The notes under the pieces were generated by a model. It worked only from the letters and a program-made list of their open reading frames with translations, did no database searches and had not been told where the DNA came from. Both the position numbers and the translations under genes were made by a program. DNA of 64,000 bases from Nonomuraea gerenzanensis (GTDB taxonomy: Bacteria; Actinomycetota; Actinomycetes; Streptosporangiales; Streptosporangiaceae): NCBI RefSeq assembly GCF_020215645.1, contig NZ_CP084058.1, positions 11,648,501 through 11,712,500 on the forward strand, given 5' to 3'. Below, in pieces: positions 18,850 through 27,198 of the stretch. Position 1 is the stretch's first letter. Every line of letters starts with the position of its first letter.

Positions 18850-19230
18850 GTGTACGGCCGCGACATCGATCCCGCCGACATCAGGGACGAGGATCTCGAC
18901 GAGGCGGCGCGCATGGGCGAGGGCATGCTGGCCTGGCTGGAGAGCGCGCGGGAGGAGCTGGACCAGGTCATCGGCACGGGCACGGCACCGTCCGGCGAGG
19001 TCAGGGCCACCGTCGACGCGGGCGGCCGGGTGCTCGACGTCGCCTACGGCGAGCGCGCGCTGCGGCTGGGCAGCGTGCGGCTGGCCGAGGAGACGCTGGA
19101 GGCGGTGCGCGCGGCGAGCGCGGACGCCGAGCGGCAGACCCACGACCTCATGCGCGCGGCGCTGCCCGGGTACGACCCGGTCGCGGCCCGCGCCGAGCTG
19201 GAGTCCCTGCTGGACGGCGGGCCGTACTGA
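18850..19230 (+). CDS. YbaB/EbfC-family protein 2
   Basis: A 126-residue protein paralogous in plan to its upstream neighbour: an acidic N terminus, helix, strands GEVRATVDAGGRVLDVAY and a C-terminal helix EETLEAVRAASADAERQTHDLM. The GTG start at 18850 is chosen because AGGAGGA precedes it at a suitable distance and the upstream stop is ten bases away; longer in-frame starts would overlap the first gene. The two may form a heterodimer. Association with the neighbouring WXG100/toxin locus is common in actinobacteria but its purpose is not established. Confidence 0.72.
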   Translation: MYGRDIDPADIRDEDLDEAARMGEGMLAWLESAREELDQVIGTGTAPSGEVRATVDAGGRVLDVAYGERALRLGSVRLAEETLEAVRAASADAERQTHDLMRAALPGYDPVAARAELESLLDGGPY

Positions 19231-19248
19231 CCGTTCTCCATCAAGTGA

Positions 19249-19285
19249 TTGACCGGGAGGGGGCGACCGAACTACCTTCGGTCGC
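19249..19285 (+). promoter_or_regulatory. Leaderless promoter with perfect TetR-type operator
   Basis: TTGACC (19249-19254) and TACCTT (19273-19278) are separated by 18 bases. A perfect inverted repeat, GCGACCGAA (19263-19271), CTACC loop, TTCGGTCGC (19277-19285), covers the -10 and touches the ATG at 19286. This is a textbook autorepression layout for the TetR protein encoded immediately downstream. Confidence 0.75.
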
Positions 19286-19906
19286 ATGACCTCCGGCCAG
19301 GCCGACGCGATACTCAAGGTCGCCACGCAGCTCTTCGCGGCGCTCGGCTACGACGGCACCTCCACCCGCCAGATCGCCGACGCCGCCGGGCTGAACATCG
19401 CCACCGTCAACTACCACGTGGGCGGCAAGCGCGAGCTCTACCTCGCCGTCATGGAGGCCGCGCACCGGGCGGAGAAGGCGGCGCTGGAGCGGGCGCTGGC
19501 CAGGCTGCCCGGCGACGACCCCGTGGCCGCCATCCACCGGCTGGCCGACGACTACCTCGACTTCTGTGTGGACCACCCCGAGGTGCCCGCCCTGTGGATG
19601 CACCGCTGGCTCTCCGACGCCGGCGACATCACCGAGCTGGAGCGCCAGTACGTGCAGCCGCTGCTCGGCGCGGTGGCCGCCGCGTTGCGGCCCGCCGTGG
19701 AGGCGGGGCTGATCGCCGCCGAGACGGATCTCGACTACACGGTGTGGAGCGTCGCCTGGACCGTGCACGGCTTCGCCAAGGGCGGCGTGCTCGACGCGGA
19801 GGGCCGCCGCAGGGCCGCCGGAGACCGGGCCGCGCTCCGCCGCTTCCGCGCCCACCTGCACCAGAGCCTGCACCGCACGCTCGGCCTGCCCGGCGATCCC
19901 CGGTGA
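19286..19906 (+). CDS. TetR-family repressor (CecR-like)
   Basis: A 206-residue regulator. Residues about 8-52 hold the TetR HTH (GTSTRQIADAAGLNIATVNYHVGGKRELYLAV), and the C-terminal ligand domain resembles the CecR/YbiH group (DHPEVPALWMHRWL and the LEAGLI-type helix). The ATG lies directly after a perfect 9+9 operator, so the transcript is probably leaderless and self-repressed. The GTGA overlap with the MFS gene makes regulator, transporter and PLP enzyme one operon: the inducer is likely to be a substrate or product of the last two. Confidence 0.9.
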   Translation: MTSGQADAILKVATQLFAALGYDGTSTRQIADAAGLNIATVNYHVGGKRELYLAVMEAAHRAEKAALERALARLPGDDPVAAIHRLADDYLDFCVDHPEVPALWMHRWLSDAGDITELERQYVQPLLGAVAAALRPAVEAGLIAAETDLDYTVWSVAWTVHGFAKGGVLDAEGRRRAAGDRAALRRFRAHLHQSLHRTLGLPGDPR

Positions 19907-21213
19907 GCCGGCTCGGCAGGGACCGGCTGCTGGGCTACGGGGTCGGCTCCGTGGGCACCGGCGTGTTCTCGGCGGTGCCCGGCCTGCTTCTCCTGTACTA
20001 CCTGACCGACGTGCTCGGGGTGCCGGCGGCCGTGGCGGGCCTCGTGCTGGTGGCCCCCAAGATCTGGGATGTGCTGCTGAACCCGCTCGTCGGCGCCGCC
20101 AGCGACCGCGAGGCCGTGCGGACCGGCCGCAGGACCCGCCTGCTGGCGATCGGCTCGGCCGCGCTGCCGGTGACGTTCGCGCTGATGTTCGCGGTGCCGG
20201 GCGACACGCCCGGCGCGCTCTGGGCCGGGGTGGCGTTCCTGCTGGCGGCCAGCGCGTTCGCCTGCTTCCAGGTGCCGTACGTGGCCCTGCCCGCCGAGAT
20301 GTCGCCCGACCAGGGCGAGCGGACCAGGATCATGTCCTGGCGGGTGGTGTGCCTGACGGCCGGGATCCTGGTGGCGGGCGGGCTGGCCCCGGCCGTGGTG
20401 GACCTGGCGGGCGGCGGCCGGGCCGGGTACGCCGTGATGGGCGTGACGGTCGGCGCCGTCATGGCGGCGGCGCTGGTCTGGGCGACGCTGGCCACCCGCT
20501 GGGTGCCGTCCAGGCCCGGCCCCCGCCCGCTCGGCCCGGTGGCCGCCTTCCGCCTGGCCAGGGGGAACGTGCCGTTCTTCGTGCTGCTGGCGGCGTTCGT
20601 GACGCAGGCGCTGGCCGTGGCCGTGATGCTGGCCGGGGCGCCGTACGTGGCCTCCTACCGGCTGGGCGACTACGGCCTGACCTCGGTGATGTTCGTCTGC
20701 CTGGTCGGGCCGAGCATGCTGGCCGTGCCCGGCTGGGCCCGGCTGGCCCGCGTCCACGGGCCGGTGCGCTGCTACCTGGCGGCGTCCGCCGGCTTCTGCG
20801 GCGTCGCGGTCGCGCTGGTCCCGGCCGTCGCGGCGGGCGGGACGGCGGCGACGCTGGCGCTGACCGCGCTGGCCGGGGTCTGCTACGCGGCGCTGCAACT
20901 GCTGCCGCTGTCGCTGCTGCCCGACACCGTGCACGCCGACACCGCCCGCACCGGGCACGCCCAGGCCGGCGCGTTCACGGGGCTGTGGACGGCCGGCGAG
21001 ACCGCGGGGCTGGCGCTCGGGCCGGGGCTGTTCGCGCTGGTGCTGACCGGGTCGGGGTTCGTCTCCGCGCCGGTCGAGTCACCGGTCGCGCAACCGGCGG
21101 GGGCGCTGACCGGGCTGCTGCTCGGGTTCACCGCGCTGCCCGCCCTGCTCATGCTGATCAGCCTGCCGTTCGTCGCCTGGTACGGGCGGCTCACGACGAA
21201 GGAGACCGTGTGA
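19903..21213 (+). CDS. MFS transporter, glycoside-pentoside-hexuronide (MFS_2) type
   Basis: A 436-residue, 12-helix transporter. The N terminus (LLGYGVGSVGTGVFSAVPGL, then YYLTDVLGVPAAVAG) and the KIWDVLLNPLVGAASDR loop match the MFS_2/GPH group, whose members carry sugars, lysophospholipids or other amphipathic molecules in symport with cations. The GTG start overlaps the TetR stop (GTGA) and the gene ends overlapping the next GTG. Pairing with a sphingosine-phosphate-lyase-like enzyme makes a lysolipid or amino-alcohol phosphate substrate conceivable, but this is speculation from family knowledge. Confidence 0.85.
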   Translation: MSRLGRDRLLGYGVGSVGTGVFSAVPGLLLLYYLTDVLGVPAAVAGLVLVAPKIWDVLLNPLVGAASDREAVRTGRRTRLLAIGSAALPVTFALMFAVPGDTPGALWAGVAFLLAASAFACFQVPYVALPAEMSPDQGERTRIMSWRVVCLTAGILVAGGLAPAVVDLAGGGRAGYAVMGVTVGAVMAAALVWATLATRWVPSRPGPRPLGPVAAFRLARGNVPFFVLLAAFVTQALAVAVMLAGAPYVASYRLGDYGLTSVMFVCLVGPSMLAVPGWARLARVHGPVRCYLAASAGFCGVAVALVPAVAAGGTAATLALTALAGVCYAALQLLPLSLLPDTVHADTARTGHAQAGAFTGLWTAGETAGLALGPGLFALVLTGSGFVSAPVESPVAQPAGALTGLLLGFTALPALLMLISLPFVAWYGRLTTKETV

Positions 21214-22664
21214 ACCTGCCGCCGACGGGAAGGCCCGTAGCGGACCTGCTGGCCGAGGTGACCCGGATCAAGCAGCACGACCTGCCGGTGCGCGGCGGCC
21301 AGGTCACCGCCTACGTCTACGACACCGGCCGGGCCGAGGTGAACGAGGCCGCGACCGCGGCGTACCTGGAGATGCTGGAGGTCAACTGCCTCGACCCGAC
21401 CGCGTTCCCCAGCGTGGTGGAGATGGAGCGGCAGGTCGTCGGCGCGGTGGCGGACCTGCTCGGCGGCGGGCACGGCATCTTCACCAGCGGCGGCACCGAG
21501 TCGATCATGCTGGCCGTGAAGGCCGCCCGCGACCTGGCCTCCGCAGCGGAGCAGGCGCGGGCCGGGGGCGGGCCTCGCTCCCGCCCGAACCTGGTGCTGC
21601 CCGTCACCGCGCACCCCGCCTTCCACAAGGCGGCCCACTACCTGGGCGTCGAGGTCGTCTCCGTGCCGGTGGACCTGGAGACGTACAGGGTGCGGGCCCG
21701 CGACGTCGAGGCGGCCATGGACGCGGACACGATCCTGGTCGTGGTCTCCGCGCCGTCCTACCCGCAAGGCGTGATCGACCCCGTCGAGGAGGTCGCGGCC
21801 GTGGCCGCGGCGGCGGGCGTGCCGTGTCACGTGGACGCGTGCGTGGGCGGCTGGCTGCTGCCCTGGCTGCGGGAGGCGGGCGCGGCGGTGCCGCCGTTCG
21901 ACCTGTCGGTGCCGGGGGTGACGTCGATCTCCTGCGACCTGCACAAGTTCGGCTACGCGCCCAAGGGCGCCTCGGTGCTGCTGTTCGCCGATCCGGCGGC
22001 GCGGCGCAAGGCGTACTTCGCGTCGGCGGCCTGGCCCGGGTACACGATCATCAACGCGACCGTGCAGAGCTCCCGGTCGGCGGGCCCGCTCGGCGGCGCC
22101 TGGGCCACCCTCCAGGCGCTGGGCCACGACGGGTACGCCGAGCTGGGCCGGGCCACGCTGGAGGCGACGCGCCGGCTGCGCGCCGGCCTGGCCGCGATCC
22201 CCGGGCTGCGGGTGCTCGGGGAGCCCGAGTCGTCGCTGGTGGCCTTCACCGGGGCCGACGTGGACGTGTTCGTGCTGGCCGACGAGGCGCGGGCGCGCGG
22301 CTGGTTCCTGCAGCCGCAGCTCTCGTACGCGGGCATCCCCGCCAACCTGCACATCACGGTCACCGGGGTCACGCTGGCCGGGGTCGAGGCCATGCTGAAG
22401 GTGATCGAGGAGTCGGCCGCGGCGGCCCGCGAGCGCGGGCCCGTGGTGCTGCCGGACGGGCTGGTCGAGCTGGTGGCGGAGCTGGACCTGGAGGCGATCG
22501 ACGACGCGGCGTTCGCGGAGCTGAGCGCCTCGGTCGGGGTGGACCTGCGGCCGGGGGCGGGGCAGCCGGAGATGGCGACGGTCAACGCCGTCCTCGACGC
22601 GCTGCCCGCCCCTGCCAGGGAGGCGGTGCTGGTGCGCTTCCTGTCGGTGCTCTACGGCCGCTGA
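21210..22664 (+). CDS. PLP-dependent group II decarboxylase / sphingosine-phosphate lyase-like enzyme
   Basis: A 484-residue fold-type I PLP enzyme. The segment GGTESIMLAVKAAR binds the phosphate, HVDACVGG carries the Asp that pairs with the pyridine nitrogen, and Lys246 in CDLHKFGYAPKG forms the Schiff base. The overall pattern (GPHQVTAYVYD-like N terminus, HPAFHKAAHYLG, PAASYPQG-like active-site loop) resembles bacterial sphingosine-1-phosphate lyases and related carboxylate decarboxylases more than aspartate aminotransferases. It uses GTG 21210, overlapping the MFS stop. The substrate may be imported or exported by that transporter. It converges on the copper-monooxygenase-like gene. Confidence 0.82.
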   Translation: MNLPPTGRPVADLLAEVTRIKQHDLPVRGGQVTAYVYDTGRAEVNEAATAAYLEMLEVNCLDPTAFPSVVEMERQVVGAVADLLGGGHGIFTSGGTESIMLAVKAARDLASAAEQARAGGGPRSRPNLVLPVTAHPAFHKAAHYLGVEVVSVPVDLETYRVRARDVEAAMDADTILVVVSAPSYPQGVIDPVEEVAAVAAAAGVPCHVDACVGGWLLPWLREAGAAVPPFDLSVPGVTSISCDLHKFGYAPKGASVLLFADPAARRKAYFASAAWPGYTIINATVQSSRSAGPLGGAWATLQALGHDGYAELGRATLEATRRLRAGLAAIPGLRVLGEPESSLVAFTGADVDVFVLADEARARGWFLQPQLSYAGIPANLHITVTGVTLAGVEAMLKVIEESAAAARERGPVVLPDGLVELVAELDLEAIDDAAFAELSASVGVDLRPGAGQPEMATVNAVLDALPAPAREAVLVRFLSVLYGR

Positions 22665-22670
22665 GCCGGC

Positions 22671-23828
22671 TCAGGCGGCCGAGGTGATGGCGATGCCCAG
22701 GCACATCTCGTCGCTGGTGCCCTCGCCCCAGACGACGTACCGGGGCGCGGTGCCGGCCAGCTCCGGCAGCAGGGCGCGCAGGCCGGCGTCGTGGGTGCAG
22801 GTGACCCGCACGACGTCGCCCGCGCGCACCTCGACCGGCTCGGGCAGCGGCCGCAGCGACTGATCGTCGAAGTTGTACGCGGGCACGTCGAGCAGCGTCC
22901 TGGCCTTCGCGGTGCCCGGGTTGAGCTCGACCTTGATGGACCGGCCGAGCAGGTGCATGTGCCCGGCCAGCGCGTGCACCGTGAACGGGGCCTCGACGGG
23001 CACGTCACAGTGCTGGGTCGGCCCCGCCCTGACCGGGCCGCAGTACCGCTCCAGCAGCCGCACCTGGGTCAGGCTGCCCTCGCCGAACCGCTTCCCGACG
23101 TCCCGTACGGCGGCCTCCCTGTCGCACAGCGGGCCGGACTCGCTCGCCGTGCAGGGCAGCTCGACGGGCGCGTAGAACAGCCCGGTCTCCAGCGGCTCCA
23201 GCCGCCGGTCGGTGACGCGCAGGCGGATGCCGGAGCGGTCGGTGCCCGGGTCGCCCCGGACGCCCAGCAGGTTGTAGTGCACCTGCATGATCAGCTGGCT
23301 GCCCGGCGCCAGGTCGTAGCCGTACTTCGGGTCGAGGAGCACCTCGTTGCTGCCCGGCGCCCAGTGCGCCACCCAGCCGGCGTCGCCGATGCCCGCGTCG
23401 CCGAAGCAGGACCAGCCCTGGCCCGGGGTGCTGCGGTCCAGCTCGCGCGCCCGCCGGGCCTGCTCGGGGGCGAGCCTGAAGAAGATCGCATGGTGCACGA
23501 TGGCGGTGTTCTGGGGCTCGAACTGGGCGCCGGTCAGCGACACCCGGCCGGTCAGTCCGGGATCGACGAGGAAGCAGCGGTAGTCGTCGGTGCCGCCGTT
23601 GGGCGGCCCCGGCGTGTACGGCTCCGCCATGGCCAGGTTGACGAACCGCTCACCCGGCCGCAGCGGGGACGCCACGGGAGCGGGCCGGGAGGCGTGCCCG
23701 GAATGTCCGGGGGCGGAACCAGTCTGTCCAGGAGCCGATCGTGGCTGCTCCGGAGAGGCGGACGCGCCGCAGGAGGCGAGCAGGACGGCCGCGAGGAGCG
23801 CGGCGGCCGTCCGGGCGAATCGCTTCAT
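22671..23828 (-). CDS. Lipoprotein with copper type II monooxygenase (PHM-like) fold
   Basis: A 385-residue exported lipoprotein: lipobox LASC with Cys20, then a Pro/Ser linker. The start is ATG 23828; an open frame upstream has no protein-like character. The mature protein resembles peptidylglycine/dopamine monooxygenases, with the conserved TDDYRCF near 80-86. All six copper ligands of that family have counterparts: His112-His113 and His184 (first copper), His290, His292 and Met375 (second copper, in HMH and SDEMCLG). It could therefore hydroxylate an unknown small molecule outside the membrane. Several Cys suggest disulfides. No obvious partner gene; the orphan kinase gene lies 100 bases upstream on the same strand. 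Confidence 0.8.
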   Translation of the reverse strand: MKRFARTAAALLAAVLLASCGASASPEQPRSAPGQTGSAPGHSGHASRPAPVASPLRPGERFVNLAMAEPYTPGPPNGGTDDYRCFLVDPGLTGRVSLTGAQFEPQNTAIVHHAIFFRLAPEQARRARELDRSTPGQGWSCFGDAGIGDAGWVAHWAPGSNEVLLDPKYGYDLAPGSQLIMQVHYNLLGVRGDPGTDRSGIRLRVTDRRLEPLETGLFYAPVELPCTASESGPLCDREAAVRDVGKRFGEGSLTQVRLLERYCGPVRAGPTQHCDVPVEAPFTVHALAGHMHLLGRSIKVELNPGTAKARTLLDVPAYNFDDQSLRPLPEPVEVRAGDVVRVTCTHDAGLRALLPELAGTAPRYVVWGEGTSDEMCLGIAITSAA

Positions 23829-23928
23829 GACTCCACACTCGCCCGCGGACGGCCCTGCGGGCATCCTTCCTCGGGACGCTTCGCCTACATCCCTGGGATG
23901 ACCCGCCTGCCGGACCACGGTCGCGCCC

Positions 23929-25011
23929 TCACGAGGTGGGGAAGGTGGCCTCGACCCGGTACCCGCCGTCCTCCGTCGGGCCGCACGCCAGCGTGCCACC
24001 GGCCAGCTCCACCCGTTCGCGCAGGTCGGGCAGGCTCATCCCGGGGCCGGCGACGGCGACCCAGGCGTCCGGCAGGCCGCCGGTGCTGCGTACGGCGATG
24101 CGCACGTGGCCGGGCGCGTACCGCACCCCGATCCGTACGTCCGCGCCGGGCGCGTGCTTGCGCACGTTGGCCAGGGCCGCCTCGGCCACCAGGTACGCGG
24201 TCCGCCCCACCAGGCCGGCGACGGGCGCGGGCGGCCCGTCCACCGACAGCTCCACCGGCACGCCGTCGCGGGCCGAGTCGATCACCAGCGGCCGCAGGTC
24301 CGGCAGCGGTAACCCCAGGTCGAAACCCTCGCCGGTGCCGCGCCGCAGCAGCGCCACCATGTGCCGCAGCTCGTCGAGCGCGTCGCAGCCCGTCGCGCGG
24401 ATGTCCTCGGCCGCCGCTCTGGCCCGGTCGTCGCCCGCGGCCAGGGACAACACGCCGGCCTGGAGCACGATCCGGCTGACGCGGTGGGTGACGACGTCGT
24501 GCATCTCGCCGGCCAGGCGTTCGCGCTCGATCCGCTCGGAGCGCTCGGCCAGCTCGGCGCGCAGCCGTTCCCTGACGGCGACGTACAGGCCGTACATGAC
24601 CGCGAGCGCGAGCACCGCCTCGCTCCTGGCGATCAGCGCGAGCCGGTCAGGCAGGGTCAGGACGGCGAAGCCGATCACCAGCACCGGCATCCAGCGGGAC
24701 AGCGCGCGCCGGTCGGCCGCGAACGCCATCGCGCCGTACGCGGCGAACGGCGCCGCCGGCGGCCAGAGCGGCGCGCCGGCGGCCGGCAGCGGCACGACGG
24801 CCGGCACGACCAGGGCCAGCACCGGCACGGCGAGCGCCGTGCCCGCGCAGATCCAGGCGACGGCCAGGGGTGCCCGGCGCATCCACAGCAGCGGCAGCGC
24901 CCCCGCCATCATGATCACCAGAGCTGGGCCCGCGTAGCCTGTAGCGGGTGTCAGACCTGCCGCGACCAGGACCGCGACGGCGTCGATCGGTCGCGCGCGG
25001 GCACCGTCCAC
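23929..25011 (-). CDS. Orphan sensor histidine kinase (HisKA_3/NarL type)
   Basis: A 360-residue kinase with five or so N-terminal membrane helices (to about residue 145), a dimerisation helix with phospho-acceptor His171 in EMHDVVTHRVS, and a C-terminal HATPase_c domain (ANVRKHAPGADVRIGVRY N-box, GPGMSLPDLRERVELAGG G-box). HisKA_3 kinases normally pair with NarL/FixJ response regulators, yet none lies next to it; the closest is at 35168, itself beside its own kinase. GTG 25009-25011 is the start with GAGGCG just before it. The short extracytoplasmic loops point to sensing within the membrane. Confidence 0.85.
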   Translation of the reverse strand: MDGARARPIDAVAVLVAAGLTPATGYAGPALVIMMAGALPLLWMRRAPLAVAWICAGTALAVPVLALVVPAVVPLPAAGAPLWPPAAPFAAYGAMAFAADRRALSRWMPVLVIGFAVLTLPDRLALIARSEAVLALAVMYGLYVAVRERLRAELAERSERIERERLAGEMHDVVTHRVSRIVLQAGVLSLAAGDDRARAAAEDIRATGCDALDELRHMVALLRRGTGEGFDLGLPLPDLRPLVIDSARDGVPVELSVDGPPAPVAGLVGRTAYLVAEAALANVRKHAPGADVRIGVRYAPGHVRIAVRSTGGLPDAWVAVAGPGMSLPDLRERVELAGGTLACGPTEDGGYRVEATFPTS

Positions 25012-25065
25012 CGCCTCATCGTACGATCACCCGCCGTGCCTGCCCACCCCTGAACGAGTAGCCGA

Positions 25066-27057
25066 TCAGAGCCTCGTGAGGCGCACGGCGTCGGCGATGA
25101 CGTACCCGGCCGTGGAGGTCCAGCGGCTCACGCCGACCACGTTGTAGGTGCCCGCGTCGAGGGTGAACGTCCCGAGATCACGCCAGGCCCCGCCGCCCGT
25201 GCGCTGGTCCACGGTGATCGTCCGGTTCCCGCCCGAAGCCGCCACGACGTACGGCGTCGCGCTGTTGTAACCCGCGTTGGCCGGATACCACACCTCCACC
25301 CGGTAACTTCCCGCGCTCGGGACGGCGGCGCGGAACCACGCGGGATCGCTGGCCGCGACCGGCTCGGCGAAACGGTAGTCGCTCCCGTGGAGCTGGGCCG
25401 AGTACGTCGAGGTGCCCCAGCCCGAGCTCGCGGCGAAGCCGGCGTCCGCGTTGTCGATCACCACGCTGAACCCGCCGGGCGACGACGACGTGACGGCCCG
25501 GCCCGCGCTGGGCCCGCTCTCCTGGTGGGTGCGGTTGAGCGCGGTCACGTAGTAGGTGTAGGCGGAGCCGGTGGCCGTCGTGTCCGTGAACGTGGTCTGC
25601 CGGGTGGTCCTGATCAGGTTGCGGGCGTCGGCGAAGAAGCACGGATCGGCGGCCGCCGGCGTGCCGTCCACCCGGTAGACGGCGTACGAGGCGGCCGAGC
25701 CCGACCAGGACAACTGCACGCCGTTGGAGCCCCGGGTCGCCGAGGTGATCGCCGGCGCGGCCGGCGCGGCGGCGGAGCCGCGGGCGGGCAGCAGCGCGGG
25801 CCTGCCGTAGTGCGCGTTGACGACCCTGGTGAACGCGCCGATCCGGTCGGCCTTGACGTCCTTGGCGCTGAAGAAGATGTCACCGGCCACCTCGGGATGT
25901 TGCCGGTTGTCGTAGAGGTGGTCGCTCAGCTCGGCGGGATCCTGCCACGCGGCCTCCTGCCCCGACGCGCCCGCCCGGTAGGCCGCCTGCCCGATCACGA
26001 GCTGCACGCCGGTGCCCCTGACCTGCTCCGACCACCAGGCGGTGAGCACCTCGTAGGCCGCCGTGGTGAAGCCGAGGTGCCAGTAGATCTGCGGCGCCAG
26101 GTAGTCCACCCAGCCCTGCTTGACCCACTGCCGGCTGTCGGCGTAGATCGCGTCGTACGACTGCAGCCCCGAGGTGCGCGAGCCCAGCGGGTCGGTGGCC
26201 GCGTTGCGCCAGATCCCGAACGGGCTGATGCCGAAGGAGACGTGCGGCTTGGCGGCGTGGATGCGCTGGTCCAGCTCGCGTACCAGCAGGTTCACGTTGT
26301 TGCGCCGCCAGTCGCCGACGTCGGTGAACGAGCCGCCGTACCGGTCGAACGTGGCCGCGTCCGGGATGCTCTGGCCGCTCACCGGATAGGGGTAGAAGTA
26401 GTCGTCGAGGTGCACGCCGTCCACGTCGTACCGGGAGACGGCGTCCATGATCGCGTCCTCGATGAAGTCGCGGACCTCCGGGATGCCCGGGTTGTAGTAC
26501 AGCTTGCCGCCGTAGGCGAAGCGCCAGCCGGGGTGCTGCCGCGCCGGATGCGTGGCGATCAGCCGCGCCGGATCGTCGTGGTTGGCGACCCTGTACGGGT
26601 TGAACCAGGCGTGGAACTCCAGGTTGCGGGCGTGTGCCTCGTTCACCATGAAGGCGAGGGGGTCGTAGCCGGGGTTGCCGCCCTGGGTGCCGGTGAGCCA
26701 CTGCGACCACGGCTCGTACGGCGAGGGCCAGAACGCGTCGGCCGTCGGCCTGACCTGCACGACCACGGCGTTCATGCGCTTGGAGACGGCCAGGTCGAGC
26801 CAGGCGCGGAACTCCGCCTGCTGCGCCGCCACGCTCAGCCCCGTGCGGCTGGGCCAGTCGATGTTGGCGACCGAGGAGATCCACATGGCTCTGAGCTGCC
26901 GCTTGGGGGTGGCCGGGTCGGTGGCGCAGGCGGCTGCCGCTGCGGGCTGGGAGTGGTGGGGGCTGACGAGCGCGGCGGCGATGAGCACCGCGAGGACGAC
27001 GGTACGCAGGAGCGCGGTCACGAAGGGAAGTTTCAGCGCATCCGCCAGAAAGCGCAA
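25066..27057 (-). CDS. Secreted GHL10 (DUF187/YngK-type) glycoside hydrolase with FN3 and golvesin-like domains
   Basis: A 663-residue secreted enzyme. After a signal peptide (VVLAVLIAAALVSP) comes a GHL10 TIM barrel of about 330 residues: QLRAMWISSVANIDWPS, VVVQVRPTADAFWPS, HAWFNPYRV and DGVHLDDYFYPYP, the last carrying the predicted acid. A fibronectin type III-like module (about 430-525) and a golvesin/xanthan-lyase-type C-terminal domain (about 535-663) follow. GHL10 proteins are thought to cleave bacterial wall or exopolysaccharide glycans. The start is TTG 27057; GTG 27021 (residue 13) is an alternative. It is divergent from an amidase bearing a near-copy of the last domain. Confidence 0.85.
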   Translation of the reverse strand: MRFLADALKLPFVTALLRTVVLAVLIAAALVSPHHSQPAAAAACATDPATPKRQLRAMWISSVANIDWPSRTGLSVAAQQAEFRAWLDLAVSKRMNAVVVQVRPTADAFWPSPYEPWSQWLTGTQGGNPGYDPLAFMVNEAHARNLEFHAWFNPYRVANHDDPARLIATHPARQHPGWRFAYGGKLYYNPGIPEVRDFIEDAIMDAVSRYDVDGVHLDDYFYPYPVSGQSIPDAATFDRYGGSFTDVGDWRRNNVNLLVRELDQRIHAAKPHVSFGISPFGIWRNAATDPLGSRTSGLQSYDAIYADSRQWVKQGWVDYLAPQIYWHLGFTTAAYEVLTAWWSEQVRGTGVQLVIGQAAYRAGASGQEAAWQDPAELSDHLYDNRQHPEVAGDIFFSAKDVKADRIGAFTRVVNAHYGRPALLPARGSAAAPAAPAITSATRGSNGVQLSWSGSAASYAVYRVDGTPAAADPCFFADARNLIRTTRQTTFTDTTATGSAYTYYVTALNRTHQESGPSAGRAVTSSSPGGFSVVIDNADAGFAASSGWGTSTYSAQLHGSDYRFAEPVAASDPAWFRAAVPSAGSYRVEVWYPANAGYNSATPYVVAASGGNRTITVDQRTGGGAWRDLGTFTLDAGTYNVVGVSRWTSTAGYVIADAVRLTRL

Positions 27058-27128
27058 TAGTCTTCACAAACATCGGAGGACACCCTGCGCCCCGGCAAAG
27101 GAGAGAAGTTTCACTTAACTCGTTAGTA

Positions 27129-27145
27129 ATGTCAATTATCGACAT
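27129..27145. promoter_or_regulatory. Inverted repeat in the GHL10/amidase divergent region
   Basis: ATGTC (27129-27133) and GACAT (27141-27145) flank seven AT-rich bases, in the only AT-rich stretch of the 141-bp divergent region. It might be an operator or simply promoter sequence for the amidase gene. Confidence 0.3.
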
Positions 27146-27198
27146 CTGTAAGGATCTTGCCGTACGGTGCTCCCGTCACCTGTGAACGAGGAGCCCCC

